Of a stretch of 64,000 bases of DNA, positions 7,643 to 16,736 are shown piece by piece. A program made the translations under genes and the position numbers. The notes beneath the pieces were generated by a model. It made no database searches, was not told where the DNA came from, and saw nothing but the letters and a program-made list of their open reading frames with translations. Numbering within the stretch: the first letter of the stretch is position 1; each line of letters opens with the position of its first letter. This DNA comes from Micromonospora nigra (GTDB lineage Bacteria; Actinomycetota; Actinomycetes; Mycobacteriales; Micromonosporaceae), in assembly GCF_900091585.1 (NCBI RefSeq), contig NZ_FMHT01000003.1:3525501-3589500 (forward strand), written 5' to 3'.

Positions 7643-8689
7643 GTCGCCGCGCCGGTAACGGCGGATCGGATCGTCGGCCTCTGCCTCGGCGCGCTGGGCG
7701 TGCTCGCCTTCAGCATGTCGTTGCCGGCCACCCGCGTCGCGGTGCAGCAACTCGACCCGTGGTTCGTGGCCTTCGGCCGGGCCGTCGGTGCGGCGCTACT
7801 GGCCTGGGCCTATCTGCGTGTCACCGGCGCGCCGCGACCCACCCGGCGGCAGTGGTGGCGGCTGTCGATCGTCGCCCTCGGCGTCGTCGTCGGCTTCCCG
7901 TTGTTCACCTCGCTGGCACTGACCACCCAGACCTCCGCGCACGGCGCGGTCGTCATCACCGTGCTGCCCGCCATGACCGCCGTGTTCGCGGTGCTGCGGG
8001 CCGGCGAACGCCCGCCGCCGCTGTTCTGGGTCGCCAGCGGCGGCGGGCTGGTGGCGGTTCTCGCCTTCCTGGCCACCAGTGGCACACTGCGCGGCGCACT
8101 GTCGGCCGCCGATCTGTTCCTCCTTGCCGCGGTGGTCCTGTGTGGACTCGGCTACGCCGAGGGCGGCGCGCTCGCCCGGGAACTGGGCGGGGCCCGGACG
8201 ATCTGCTGGGCGCTGCTGCTCGCCCTGCCCGTCACCCTGCCCGTCACCATCGTCACCGCCTCGGCGCACCCGCCGCGCGCCGACGTCCCCGCCTGGTCGG
8301 CGTTCGGCTACCTCACCGCGATCTCCATGTTCCTGGGCTTCTTCGCCTGGTACGCAGGTCTGGCCCGAGGTGGCGTCGCCCGGGTCGGCCAGATCCAGCT
8401 CACCCAGCCGGTCCTCACCCTGCTCTGGTCCGCGCTGCTGCTCGCGGAGACCGTCACCCCTGCCTCGATCGGGGCGGCGCTGGTCGTGCTGGCCTGCGTC
8501 GTGCTGATCCAACGCACCCGGACCGCACCGGCGCAGGCTCAGGACCTGACCGACGGTGACCTGACCCGCGAGGTCGGACGTGCCGCCGACGCGACGGGTC
8601 GTACCCCTCCACCCCGGCGCGGGCGCATCCCTCCGGTGTCCGGCAGGCCCGTGGAGGGCCGTCCGCCCGCCGGTGGGTCAGGGCGATGA
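7619..8689 (+). CDS. EamA/DMT-superfamily membrane transporter
   Basis: 356 residues with ten hydrophobic segments in two EamA repeats; the first helix starts at ADRIVGLCLGALGVLAFSMS. After the last helix (near LVVLACVVLIQRT) comes a Pro/Arg/Gly-rich cytoplasmic tail of about 60 residues that is probably disordered. DMT carriers export or import amino acids and small metabolites. Being divergent from a MocR regulator, it is probably its target. ATG 7619 has no room for a ribosome-binding site after the predicted promoter, consistent with leaderless translation. Substrate unknown. Confidence 0.83.
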   Translation: MRDKSSATVAAPVTADRIVGLCLGALGVLAFSMSLPATRVAVQQLDPWFVAFGRAVGAALLAWAYLRVTGAPRPTRRQWWRLSIVALGVVVGFPLFTSLALTTQTSAHGAVVITVLPAMTAVFAVLRAGERPPPLFWVASGGGLVAVLAFLATSGTLRGALSAADLFLLAAVVLCGLGYAEGGALARELGGARTICWALLLALPVTLPVTIVTASAHPPRADVPAWSAFGYLTAISMFLGFFAWYAGLARGGVARVGQIQLTQPVLTLLWSALLLAETVTPASIGAALVVLACVVLIQRTRTAPAQAQDLTDGDLTREVGRAADATGRTPPPRRGRIPPVSGRPVEGRPPAGGSGR

Positions 8690-8829
8690 CGGGGGCGCGG
8701 GCCGGCCTCCGGGCGCGTTGGTCCGTGCCGGCGATCGACGGTGTTCAACTCCGAAGAGTCGGCTGGCGGGCCCGGTCGGGAGGCGCGCGGGCACGCCTGG
8801 GGCTGCAACAAACCTGCACAACTCAGCTC

Positions 8830-8881
8830 TTGCATCCTGGGCAAGCGCTTTCCTAGTCTGATGTTTCATCGATGTTTCGAT
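8830..8881 (+). promoter_or_regulatory. Promoter and operator of the pectate lyase gene
   Basis: A TTGCAT (8830-8835) and TAGTCT (8854-8859) pair with an 18-base spacer forms a plausible housekeeping promoter. The spacer contains AAGCGCTT (8843-8850), a LacI-family-like palindrome often seen before actinobacterial glycosidase genes. Downstream, GATGTTTC is repeated directly at 8860-8867 and 8871-8878, with the palindrome CATCGATG in between. Catabolite-type regulation is inferred. Confidence 0.5.
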
Positions 8882-8973
8882 CCTTGACCGACTAGGGACG
8901 CAGACACGAAGCCATGTGCGGTTCTGGGCTGTAGGGCAGCACCCGCGCCGCGCCCACTCCTGAGGAGTCGAGA

Positions 8974-11712
8974 GTGAAGACCAAAGTGAGACCCAAGCTG
9001 CTTGCCGGTGGTGCCGCCGTGGTCGCGGTGGCCGCGGCCGTCGCGGCCCTGCCGATGACGCAGGCGTCGGCGGCGACCGGCGGGGTCACCGGCTATGCGA
9101 CGCAGAACGGTGGGACGACCGGTGGTGCGGGTGGGCAGACGGTGCGCGCCACCTCGGGGACCGCCATCCACGCGGCGTTGTGCAACCGGGCCAGCAGCAG
9201 CACCCCGATCATCATCCAGGTGGAGGGGACGATCAACCACGGCAACACCAGCAAGGTGTCGGGTGGCAGTTGTAACACCGCCGATGGTGTGATCGAGCTG
9301 AAGCAGATCAGCAACGTGACGATCGTCGGGGTCGGTAGCGGAGCGGTGTTCGACCAGGTGGGCATCCACATCCGCGAGGCCAGCAACATCGTCATCCAGA
9401 ACGTGACGGTCCGGAACGTCAAGAAGTCCGGCTCGCCGACGTCAAACGGTGGTGACGCCATCGGCATGGAAAGCGACGTGCGCAACGTCTGGGTCGACCA
9501 CGTCACCCTGGAAGCCTCGGGTGGGGAGTCGGAAGGCTTCGACGGCCTGTTCGACATGAAGAACAACGTCCAGTACGTGACCCTGTCCTACAGCATCCTG
9601 CGCAACTCCGGCCGGGGTGGGCTCGTCGGGTCCAGTGAGAGCGACCGGTCGAACGGGTTCATCACCTACCACCACAACCTGTACGAGAACATCGACTCCC
9701 GTACTCCGCTACTGCGCGGCGGCATCGCCCACATCTACAACAACCACTACGTCAACCTGCGGGAGTCCGGCATCAACTCCCGCGCCGGGGCCCGGGCGAA
9801 GGTGGAGCACAACTACTTCAAGGACTCCAAGGACGTCCTGGGCACCTTCTACACCAGTGAGGCCGGCTACTGGCAGGTCGCCGGGAACACCTTCGACAAC
9901 GTGACCTGGTCGAGCCGCAGCAGCGAACACAACCCGGCCGGCCCGAACCCGCAGTCCAACACCACCGTCGGCATCCCGTACTCCTACGACCCCGACGGTG
10001 CCAACTGCGTGCCGGACATCGTCCGCCAGACCGCCGGGGCCAACAAGGGACTCCGCGTCTCCGACGGCAACTGCACCCCGCAGACCCCGAACCCCACCAC
10101 GGCCCCGCCGACCACGGCCCCGCCGACCACCGCTCCGCCGACCACGGCTCCGCCGACCACCCCACCGCCCACCGGGAACCCGCCGGGCGGCACCAACCTC
10201 AGCATCGGAGCCGGCTCCGACGGTTCCAGCAAGGCCAGCGGCACCAGCTACGGCAACGTCCGTGACGGTGACATGAGCACCTACTGGTCACCGAGTGGGT
10301 CGACCGGCCGTATCTCGATCAAGTGGGGCTCCGCCACCACCGTCGCCACGATCAACATCCGTGAGGCAGCCGGGGCTGTCGGCAACATCCGGGCCTGGCG
10401 CGTGGTCAACAACGACAACGGAGCCGTCCTGGCCACCGGCAGTGGAGCCGGAGTCATCACCTTCACCCCCACCTCGCTCGACAAGATCAACTTCGAGATC
10501 ACCAGCTCAACCGGTACACCGCGAGTCGCCGAGTTCGAGACCTACAGCTCGACGACCACCACCCCGCCGACGACCACCCCACCGACCACGCCGCCGCCGA
10601 CCACGACCCCGCCGACGACCCCCCCGCCGTCGGGCAACGCCCTGTACGTGGCGCCGAACGGCACCGACAACGCGGCCGGAACTGTGTCGAGCCCGACGAC
10701 GCTCACCTCCGCGATCACCCGGATCCCTGCCGGCGGCACGATCTACCTGCGTGGCGGCACCTACCGCTACTCGCAGACCATCACCATCGGCCAGGGCAAC
10801 AACGGCACGTCGAGCGCGCGTAAGAACATCTTCGCCTACCCGGGCGAGACCCCGGTGTTGAACTTCTCGGCCCAGAGTGAGGATCCGGCGAACCGCGGGC
10901 TCGAGATCGGCGGCTCGTTCTGGCACATCCGCGGCATCATCGTCGAGCGTGCCGGGGACAACGGGATCCTCCTCGCCGGCAACAGCAACGTCATCGAGCG
11001 TACGGTGACCCGCCACAACCGCGACTCGGGTCTTCAGCTGTCGCGCCTGGTCGCCGGTGCGCCCAGCAGCCAGTGGCCGTCGAACAACCTAGTGGTGAGC
11101 ACGGTGTCCCACGACAACGTCGACTCCGACGGTGAGGACGCGGACGGCTTCGCCCCGAAGCTGACCGTCGGCCCCGGCAACGTCTTCCGCTACACCGTGG
11201 CTCACAACAACATCGACGACGGGTACGACCTCTACACCAAGAGCGACACCGGCCCGATCGGCGCGCTGACCATCGAGTCGTCCCTCGCCTACGACAACGG
11301 CACCCTCAGCAACGGTGGCCAGGCCGGCAACGGCGACCGCAACGGCTTCAAGCTCGGCGGCGAGGACATCCCGGTGAACCACGTCATCCGGGGCAACATC
11401 GCCTACGAGAACGGCAAGCACGGGTTCACCTACAACCGCAACACCGGCTCGATGACGGTGTCGAACAACGCCAACATCGGCAACGCCGAACGGAACTTCA
11501 ACTTCGACGGCGGCTCCTCGGTGTTCCGGAACAACACCTCGTGCGACAGCGGATCGAACGACCGGATCGTCGGCAACTCCGACAGCTCCAACCAGTTCTG
11601 GTCGGGCTCCAACGGATCCCGGTGCTCCCAGTACTCCGGCGCTCTGGGCTGGTCCTTCGCGTCGGATGGCCGGCTCGTCGTGACCTTCGGTGGTCGGCCG
11701 GTCACCCCGTAG
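8974..11712 (+). CDS. Secreted bimodular pectate lyase (PL1 + CBM-like + PL9)
   Basis: 912 residues. A Sec signal peptide ends at about QASAA. A PL1 right-handed beta-helix follows (about residues 35-360; VWVDHVTLE, FDGLFDMKN, HHNLYENIDSRTPLLRGG, HIYNNHYVN). Then a Thr/Pro linker, a carbohydrate-binding jelly-roll-like module (about 405-520; discoidin/CBM-type DGDMSTYWSPSGSTGRISI), a second TTPP linker, and a PL9-type beta-helix (about 555-880) with the hallmark DADGFAPKL and NIDDGYDLYTK stretches. Both catalytic modules would cleave polygalacturonate by beta-elimination. Start GTG 8974 follows GAGGAG at 8962-8967. A hairpin terminator follows the stop. Confidence 0.9.
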   Translation: MKTKVRPKLLAGGAAVVAVAAAVAALPMTQASAATGGVTGYATQNGGTTGGAGGQTVRATSGTAIHAALCNRASSSTPIIIQVEGTINHGNTSKVSGGSCNTADGVIELKQISNVTIVGVGSGAVFDQVGIHIREASNIVIQNVTVRNVKKSGSPTSNGGDAIGMESDVRNVWVDHVTLEASGGESEGFDGLFDMKNNVQYVTLSYSILRNSGRGGLVGSSESDRSNGFITYHHNLYENIDSRTPLLRGGIAHIYNNHYVNLRESGINSRAGARAKVEHNYFKDSKDVLGTFYTSEAGYWQVAGNTFDNVTWSSRSSEHNPAGPNPQSNTTVGIPYSYDPDGANCVPDIVRQTAGANKGLRVSDGNCTPQTPNPTTAPPTTAPPTTAPPTTAPPTTPPPTGNPPGGTNLSIGAGSDGSSKASGTSYGNVRDGDMSTYWSPSGSTGRISIKWGSATTVATINIREAAGAVGNIRAWRVVNNDNGAVLATGSGAGVITFTPTSLDKINFEITSSTGTPRVAEFETYSSTTTTPPTTTPPTTPPPTTTPPTTPPPSGNALYVAPNGTDNAAGTVSSPTTLTSAITRIPAGGTIYLRGGTYRYSQTITIGQGNNGTSSARKNIFAYPGETPVLNFSAQSEDPANRGLEIGGSFWHIRGIIVERAGDNGILLAGNSNVIERTVTRHNRDSGLQLSRLVAGAPSSQWPSNNLVVSTVSHDNVDSDGEDADGFAPKLTVGPGNVFRYTVAHNNIDDGYDLYTKSDTGPIGALTIESSLAYDNGTLSNGGQAGNGDRNGFKLGGEDIPVNHVIRGNIAYENGKHGFTYNRNTGSMTVSNNANIGNAERNFNFDGGSSVFRNNTSCDSGSNDRIVGNSDSSNQFWSGSNGSRCSQYSGALGWSFASDGRLVVTFGGRPVTP

Positions 11713-11738
11713 CCAGCAACTGCTCGGCAGCGGGCGGG

Positions 11739-11777
11739 ACGGTGCGGGCATCACTGGTCACGTGATGCCCGCACCGT
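11739..11777 (+). terminator. Rho-independent-like hairpin after the pectate lyase gene
   Basis: Perfect 16-bp stem ACGGTGCGGGCATCAC (11739-11754) with its complement at 11762-11777 and a 7-base loop, 27 bases after the stop codon. The following TTCT is a poor U-tract, as is usual in high-GC actinomycetes. Confidence 0.75.
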
Positions 11778-11939
11778 TCTGCTCGGTTCCTCGAAGGGTT
11801 CTGCTCAGTGCCCCGAGGGTGGTGGGTCGGGATGGTGTTCGCCCCGGTAGTCGGTCGGGCGGTCCCGGCCAGCGATGCCGGGACGTGTCCCGCACGCCCT
11901 CGACCGGGTGCGAGTGCGACTCCCGCACCCGGGCCGTGC

Positions 11940-11974
11940 TGACCCCGGCGGCCGGTCACCGGCCGCCGGGGTCA
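11940..11974 (-). terminator. Hairpin terminator of the DUF3494 gene
   Basis: Perfect 17-bp stem TGACCCCGGCGGCCGGT (11940-11956) and its complement (11958-11974) separated by one base, lying 8 bases beyond the stop of the minus-strand gene. It may also stop read-through from the pectate lyase side. Confidence 0.7.
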
Positions 11975-11981
11975 GTCCGGG

Positions 11982-13016
11982 TCAGGAGCGTGACGTCCTG
12001 CGGCGGTGGTGGAGCAGCAGTGCCGCGCCGACGGCGACGGCCATGCTGCCGAGGCCCGTCAGGAGGGGAACCGGGTTACTGCCGCCGCTGCCCCCGGTCA
12101 CTGGCAGTTCCGTAGGGGTGGAGGTGGGCCCGGTGGGTGTTCCGGTGGGCTGACCGGTCGGCGTCCCGGTCGGAGTGGTGGTGGGGGTGATCGTCGGGGT
12201 CACCGTGGGCGTCACGGTCGGCGTGGCGGTCGGAGTTGCCGTGGGGGTGGCGGTGGGCGTCGCCGTGGGGGTGCCGGTTGGTTGGATGCAGAGGGGGGTG
12301 GTGATGGTGTTGGTGTCGAGGGTGACGGCGCCGGTTCGGGCCAGGGCGCGGCCTTGCAGGGTGGCGCCGGTGTTCATGGTGATCGAGGTCTGCGCCAGGA
12401 TGTTGCCGACGAACTGGGTGCCGGTGCCGATCGTGGCCGAGCTGCCGATCTGCCAGTAGACGTTGCAGGCGGAGACGCCGTTGATGAACACCACGCTGCT
12501 GTTCGAGGCGGTGGTGAGCGTGGAGTCGATCTGGAAGATGAACACCGCCGCCGGGTTGTTCTGGCTGTCGAGGGTCAGCGTGCCGGTCAGTTGCGCGGCA
12601 CCGATCCGGTAGACGCCGGGTGTCAGCGTCAGACCACCGAGTTCCGCGGGAAGGTTGGTGAAGGGGGTACGCCCGGCGGCGTCGTTGTAGGCGGTGGTGA
12701 GGTCGTTCTGGGCCTGCAGGGCGACGGCGTCGCCGAGGTGGATCTCGCCGGCGACGATGCCGGGTGGGAAGCCGGTCGCGGTGTTGCCCGGGTGGACGCC
12801 GAGGTCCTGGGCCAGGAAGCTCGGGCCGGTGTTGGTGACCGTGGAGCCGGCGAGCACGGAGAAGTTCGCGGCTGTTCCCAGGCCGACCGGCGCCGGCTGG
12901 GCGCTCGCGCCAGTGCCGCTGATGACCAGCAGGACGATGGCAGCGACGGCCGCGGTGGCGGCGGCGAGGGCCGACAGCGCGGCGCGCCGACGATGACGGA
13001 TGGAAGTGGCTGTCAC
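11982..13016 (-). CDS. DUF3494 ice-binding-like protein with sortase-type C terminus
   Basis: 344 residues. An N-terminal signal segment (AALSALAAATAAVAAIVLLV) is followed by a DUF3494 beta-helix of about 200 residues (GLGTAANFSVLAGSTVTNTGPS, FPPGIVAGEIHLGD, PGVYRIGAAQLTGTLTLD, FVGNILAQTSITMNTGATLQGRALA). A long Thr-Pro repeat spacer, an LPVTGG sortase-like signal, a hydrophobic helix and a basic RRRTSRS tail come next. This is wall-anchor architecture. DUF3494 proteins include ice-binding and ice-recrystallisation-inhibiting adhesins, though many members have no proven ice activity. GTG 13016 is preferred because GAGAGGG lies about 8 bases upstream. The next gene upstream on this strand is the methyltransferase of the TDO operon, across a 155-base gap. 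Confidence 0.85.
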   Translation of the reverse strand: MTATSIRHRRRAALSALAAATAAVAAIVLLVISGTGASAQPAPVGLGTAANFSVLAGSTVTNTGPSFLAQDLGVHPGNTATGFPPGIVAGEIHLGDAVALQAQNDLTTAYNDAAGRTPFTNLPAELGGLTLTPGVYRIGAAQLTGTLTLDSQNNPAAVFIFQIDSTLTTASNSSVVFINGVSACNVYWQIGSSATIGTGTQFVGNILAQTSITMNTGATLQGRALARTGAVTLDTNTITTPLCIQPTGTPTATPTATPTATPTATPTVTPTVTPTITPTTTPTGTPTGQPTGTPTGPTSTPTELPVTGGSGGSNPVPLLTGLGSMAVAVGAALLLHHRRRTSRS

Positions 13017-13102
13017 GATCGTGGCCCTCTCATGGTGTGTCTCCGGTAGGCGCTGCCGCGACAGCAGCCGAAACACTCGGCTGCAACGCGACCAATCGGA
13101 CT

Positions 13103-13132
13103 TTTACACACTTAGACCCATGATCATGACAA
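13103..13132 (-). promoter_or_regulatory. Possible promoter of the DUF3494 gene
   Basis: On the minus strand TTGTCA (13132-13127) and TGTAAA (13108-13103) are separated by 18 bases within a locally AT-rich patch between two genes. The match is moderate. Confidence 0.35.
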
Positions 13133-13171
13133 AACCGTTCAAAGCGCCTGGTGCTGCACCTGCCCGGAAGG

Positions 13172-14203
13172 TCAGGCGGCTGATTCCGGCTTGTACGCGG
13201 TGACCAGTTCCCAGCCCCCCGGCAGGATCGCGATCCGTTCGAAGCCGACCTCGGCGAGCAGCCCCGTGTAGTAGGTCACTTCCCGCAGTCGACTGACGCA
13301 GTTGTCCACACCGATCAGGAAGTAGCTCCAGAAGAACTGCATGGCCAGGCGGTCCGGAGTGCGGAACTCCTCGCAGATCACCACCAGCCCGCCCGGCTCC
13401 AGCGCCGTGTAGGCCTGTTCCACCAGGTGGCGGGCAACCTCGTCGGGCCAGTCGTGCAGCACCCGGACGAAGGACAGCGCGTCGTACCCTCGCGGTAGCG
13501 GCTCTTCGAGGAAGTTGCCGCCGACGAACCCCAGCCGGTCCGGGTGGCCCCGGGCGGCCTGAGTCGCCGCCACGAGCGGCGCCACCGCCGGCAGGTTGTA
13601 CACGTCGGCTCTCAGGTCCGGTGCGGAGTCCAGGATGTGCGCGGCGAGGGTCGCGTCGCCGCCGCCGACGTCCAGCAGGCGACGCCGGTCCGGCCAGAGC
13701 AGATGGGCGTGCTGCCGCATCGTCTCGATCACCGGCCCCAGCCCGACCGCCATGCTGCGTTCGAAGTCGGCGGTCTGCGCGTCCGTCTTCGGCGGCCACG
13801 CGAAGTCGTCAGCAGAGATGCTGATCTCGCCCTGCAGGGCCTCGACCATTCGGCCGTGCAGCTGCCGCCACGGGTATCGGTCCCGGTCCCGTTCCACCGC
13901 GCCGGGCCCGACCACCGCGGCGACGGCGTCACGCAGCCCCGGTACGGCCCGATAGGTGGTCGAGCCGATGTCGTCGGCCGGATCGTCGCGGATCAGGAAG
14001 CCGAGACTCTCCAGGCAGTCGAGGAACTTGTACAGCCGCAGCGGCAGCACGCCGAACCGCACTGCGAGCAGGTCGAGTCGCACCGGCCCGGGCTCCAGGG
14101 CGTCGAGCAGACCCATCCGGAAGGCCGTGTCCATCACGTCCATGGCCTTGGGACCGTTGGCGAGCAGGCTCATCAGCGCCCGCGGCGACAGGGTGATGGT
14201 CAC
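13172..14203 (-). CDS. PF00891-type SAM methyltransferase of the TDO/kynureninase operon
   Basis: 343 residues. The N-terminal helical dimerisation domain (MDTAFRMGLLDALEPGPV) is followed by a Rossmann SAM domain with LLDVGGGDATLAAHILDSAP, VYNLPAV, GFVGGNFLEEPLP and FVRVLHDWPDEVARHLVEQAYTALEPGG. Family members O-methylate phenolics, and some C-methylate 3-hydroxykynurenine-type substrates in actinomycin and pyrrolobenzodiazepine pathways. Start GTG 14203 overlaps the stop of the kynureninase-like gene by four bases (GTGA), so translation is coupled. Context suggests an anthranilate or kynurenine derivative as substrate, but this is inference. Confidence 0.82.
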   Translation of the reverse strand: MTITLSPRALMSLLANGPKAMDVMDTAFRMGLLDALEPGPVRLDLLAVRFGVLPLRLYKFLDCLESLGFLIRDDPADDIGSTTYRAVPGLRDAVAAVVGPGAVERDRDRYPWRQLHGRMVEALQGEISISADDFAWPPKTDAQTADFERSMAVGLGPVIETMRQHAHLLWPDRRRLLDVGGGDATLAAHILDSAPDLRADVYNLPAVAPLVAATQAARGHPDRLGFVGGNFLEEPLPRGYDALSFVRVLHDWPDEVARHLVEQAYTALEPGGLVVICEEFRTPDRLAMQFFWSYFLIGVDNCVSRLREVTYYTGLLAEVGFERIAILPGGWELVTAYKPESAA

Positions 14204-15378
14204 CGGGGCAGTACCTCCACCAACGCGTCCATGAACGCATCGACCTCGTCGATGGTGTTGTAGACGTGCGGGCCGACCCGCAGGTAGCCGCGCCAGCTGC
14301 AGATCACCCCGCGGGCGGCCAGCCGCCGCTTCACCGCTTCGCCGTCGGGGACGTCCAGGCACACCACACCGCCGCGGCGGTGGGGGGCGGTGGGGCTGAC
14401 CACCTTGACCCCGGCCTCGTCAGCGCGCTCCAGCACCCGCTGGGTGAGGGCCAGCGAGTGGTGCCGGATGGCCTCGATACCGATCCCGGCCAGCAGGTCC
14501 AGGCCGACCTGTGAGATCAACGAGGTCACGGGGTAGGGCGTGCCGCCGGCGAACCGCCGGGCGGCGGGTGCCCAGTCGGTGGACGGCTGGAAGGTCAGCG
14601 CCCGGTCGCCGGCCTGCCAGCCGGTGGCCGCCGGTTCCAGCTTCGGCACCAGGTCCGGGCGGACGTAGAGGAAGGCGGTGCTGACGCCGCAGAGCCACTT
14701 GTGTGCGCCGCCGAGAACGACATCGACGCCGAGGGCGGTGACGTCCAGAGGCATCACCCCCACGGTCTGGAAGGCGTCCAGCACCACCAACGCGCCGACG
14801 TCGTGGGCGCGGGCGACCAGCCGGGGAAGGTCGACGGTGGCCCCGGAGATGAAGCTGGAATGCGAGACGCACACCAGCAGCGTCCGCTCGTCGAGTCGAG
14901 CCTCCAGGGCATCCTGGTCGAGGTGGGGGCCTCCGTCACCGACCACGTCGAGGCGGGCACCGTACCGGCCGAACGCCCGGAACACGAACGGCACGGTCGG
15001 GTACTCCAGGTCGGTGGTGACGACGCGGTCACGCGGCGGGCGGTAGTCGAAGCAGGACGCCACCCGGGCGAGCAGGGTACTGAGATTCGCATCGGTGACC
15101 ACGCTGCCCGCCGGGGCGCCGAGCAGGGCGGCGATCGAGTCCGCGTAGCGGTCGAGGCCGTCGTGCCAACCCATCCACACGTCGTCGCGCCACGTGCGCA
15201 GCGTCTCCCAGTACTCGTGCAGCACCCGCTCGACACCCCTGGGCGCCGCGCCGGTGGAGTTGTTGTTCAGGTAGACGCAGGTCGCCAGCAGGGGGAACTC
15301 GGCGCGCAGCGCGGCGTGCGCGGCGGCGTCGAGAGGCCCCGGGGCGACGGTCTGCGGGCTGGGGCAGGTCTGGCTCAC
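14200..15378 (-). CDS. Kynureninase-like class V PLP enzyme
   Basis: 392 residues, class V aminotransferase fold. YLNNNSTGAAPRG near the N terminus resembles the kynureninase YLDGNSLG segment. The cofactor Asp is in VVLDAFQTVGVMPLDV and the Schiff-base Lys in GGAHKWLCGVSTAFLYV, followed by ATGWQAG. Kynureninase cleaves kynurenine or 3-hydroxykynurenine to anthranilates and alanine. The same fold also gives desulfurases and epimerases, but the two TDO-family genes upstream favour a kynurenine-type role. GTG 15378 overlaps the TDO-like stop by four bases (GTGA). No formamidase gene is visible nearby. Confidence 0.72.
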   Translation of the reverse strand: MSQTCPSPQTVAPGPLDAAAHAALRAEFPLLATCVYLNNNSTGAAPRGVERVLHEYWETLRTWRDDVWMGWHDGLDRYADSIAALLGAPAGSVVTDANLSTLLARVASCFDYRPPRDRVVTTDLEYPTVPFVFRAFGRYGARLDVVGDGGPHLDQDALEARLDERTLLVCVSHSSFISGATVDLPRLVARAHDVGALVVLDAFQTVGVMPLDVTALGVDVVLGGAHKWLCGVSTAFLYVRPDLVPKLEPAATGWQAGDRALTFQPSTDWAPAARRFAGGTPYPVTSLISQVGLDLLAGIGIEAIRHHSLALTQRVLERADEAGVKVVSPTAPHRRGGVVCLDVPDGEAVKRRLAARGVICSWRGYLRVGPHVYNTIDEVDAFMDALVEVLPR

Positions 15379-16736
15379 GCGGGACAGCCTTCCGTCGAGT
15401 CGGTCGGTGGCGGGACGGGGGCGACAGCGGTGAAGACCGGCAGCTCGCGGACGGCCGCCAGGTAAGGGGTGCCCTCGGTGTATCCGGTGCCGGGACGAGA
15501 GCCGAGCATCCGGACCGCGAGCCGGAGGTGGGTGCGTCGCCACTGGAGCAGGGCCTCGGCGAACGCGTCCATCGCCCGCGCCACCAGGTCGCGGTCCGGG
15601 CCGCGGAGCCGGCCGGTACGGACGGCCGACCGGTAGGCCTCGTCGACGGTCGGTTGGCCGGACCGCACAAGGGCCCGCACCTCCGGAACGGACCGGTAGG
15701 CCGCCGAGTCGAGCCGGTCCTCCCCGGGCGCGCGGCACAGCGATTCCACCAGCTTGTAGGAGCGGGACTGGATGGCGCTGGCTCCCTCGGTGTACTGCCG
15801 GAACGTTCGGAACGACTCCGGTTGCATGGTGGCCAGCAACGAGAAGATCGGGCTGGCACCGCCGAGGAGCTCCCGGGCGTGTCCGAGTCGTTCCGCTGCC
15901 GAACAGGGCGCGTCACCGGTCAGCGCCAGGGCGGCCGCCCGCAGTTCGTCGGCCAACCCGGCGAAGAGACACTCGTACGCCTGGAGCACCCGGATGAACA
16001 GGTACTCGTCGTGGGTCACGTGGACCGGCAACATGCTCAACCGCAGGCGCAGGTCCCCGGCGGCGTCGAGGTCGGTGGCGACGGTGCGCAGCGCGGTGGC
16101 GCTCACCGGTTCGCCGTCGCCGGCCACTGCGGCGATGCCGAGGCGATTCAGCGCGGGGGTGACGGCCCGGATGCCGAGGCGGCACCGCTTGGCCACCACC
16201 GCCGGCGGTGGGCGGCCCTGTGGGAGCAGGTCGGTGGCGCGTTCGGCGGCGGACATCTCGAAGGCCAAAGCGTCCGCGATCAGACGGACCAGGAGCCGAT
16301 CGCGGCTTCGGCGCCCGGTCGCGTCGTCCACGGCCGGTCGTTGTTCATCCGTTCCGCAGGGCATTCGGAGCAGCCGCAGAGCCAGGTAGCTGCGATAGTC
16401 GTAACGGCCGTCCCACTTGTCGAGCGCGACGTCGAGAAAGTCGCTCAGAAGCGAGCGACGGTCGTCGTCCGCGGTCGGCCGTGGGCCGGGCAGCCGCCGC
16501 CGGGCCTCGTCGAGCAGGGCGAGCATCTCTCCTGCCACGAAGTGCTTTCCAGTGCGGTGAAATGTATCCAGCACCGCCGTAAAGGGAAAGGTGTGGGGAG
16601 TGGCTGCACCAGCCAACCAGCTCGTCAGTTCGTGCACGAGACGTCCCTCAACATTGCGGGTGTCATCCATGGTCGGAGTCGCCGTTCTTGTCGGAACCTG
16701 CGGATCCTCAGGACTGGACGGCGTCGGAACCGTCAC
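15375..16736 (-). CDS. Atypical TDO-superfamily heme protein, large paralogue
   Basis: Up to 453 residues, longer than usual tryptophan 2,3-dioxygenase, with an extra helical N-terminal region of about 190 residues. Aligned by eye to Xanthomonas TDO (remembered sequence), HDEYLFIRVLQAYE corresponds to the distal-His helix but has Leu251 where TDO has His55. FRQYTEGASAIQS keeps Arg313 for the substrate-binding Arg117. The proximal heme His is His403 in QWRRTHLRLAVRMLG, followed by GTGYTEGTPYL. Lacking the distal His recalls IDO and other TDO-fold oxygenases with altered chemistry. GTG 16736 overlaps the upstream gene by 29 bases; ATG 16670 is an alternative start. Reaction unknown; a heme-dependent oxygenation of an indole or kynurenine-type molecule is inferred. 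Confidence 0.75.
   Translation of the reverse strand: MTVPTPSSPEDPQVPTRTATPTMDDTRNVEGRLVHELTSWLAGAATPHTFPFTAVLDTFHRTGKHFVAGEMLALLDEARRRLPGPRPTADDDRRSLLSDFLDVALDKWDGRYDYRSYLALRLLRMPCGTDEQRPAVDDATGRRSRDRLLVRLIADALAFEMSAAERATDLLPQGRPPPAVVAKRCRLGIRAVTPALNRLGIAAVAGDGEPVSATALRTVATDLDAAGDLRLRLSMLPVHVTHDEYLFIRVLQAYECLFAGLADELRAAALALTGDAPCSAAERLGHARELLGGASPIFSLLATMQPESFRTFRQYTEGASAIQSRSYKLVESLCRAPGEDRLDSAAYRSVPEVRALVRSGQPTVDEAYRSAVRTGRLRGPDRDLVARAMDAFAEALLQWRRTHLRLAVRMLGSRPGTGYTEGTPYLAAVRELPVFTAVAPVPPPTDSTEGCPA

Noticed and set aside
12165..12290. Repeated ACC/GTC-rich triplets resembling a CRISPR or VNTR
   Set aside because: They are in-frame Thr-Pro codon repeats of the DUF3494 stalk with no spacers.
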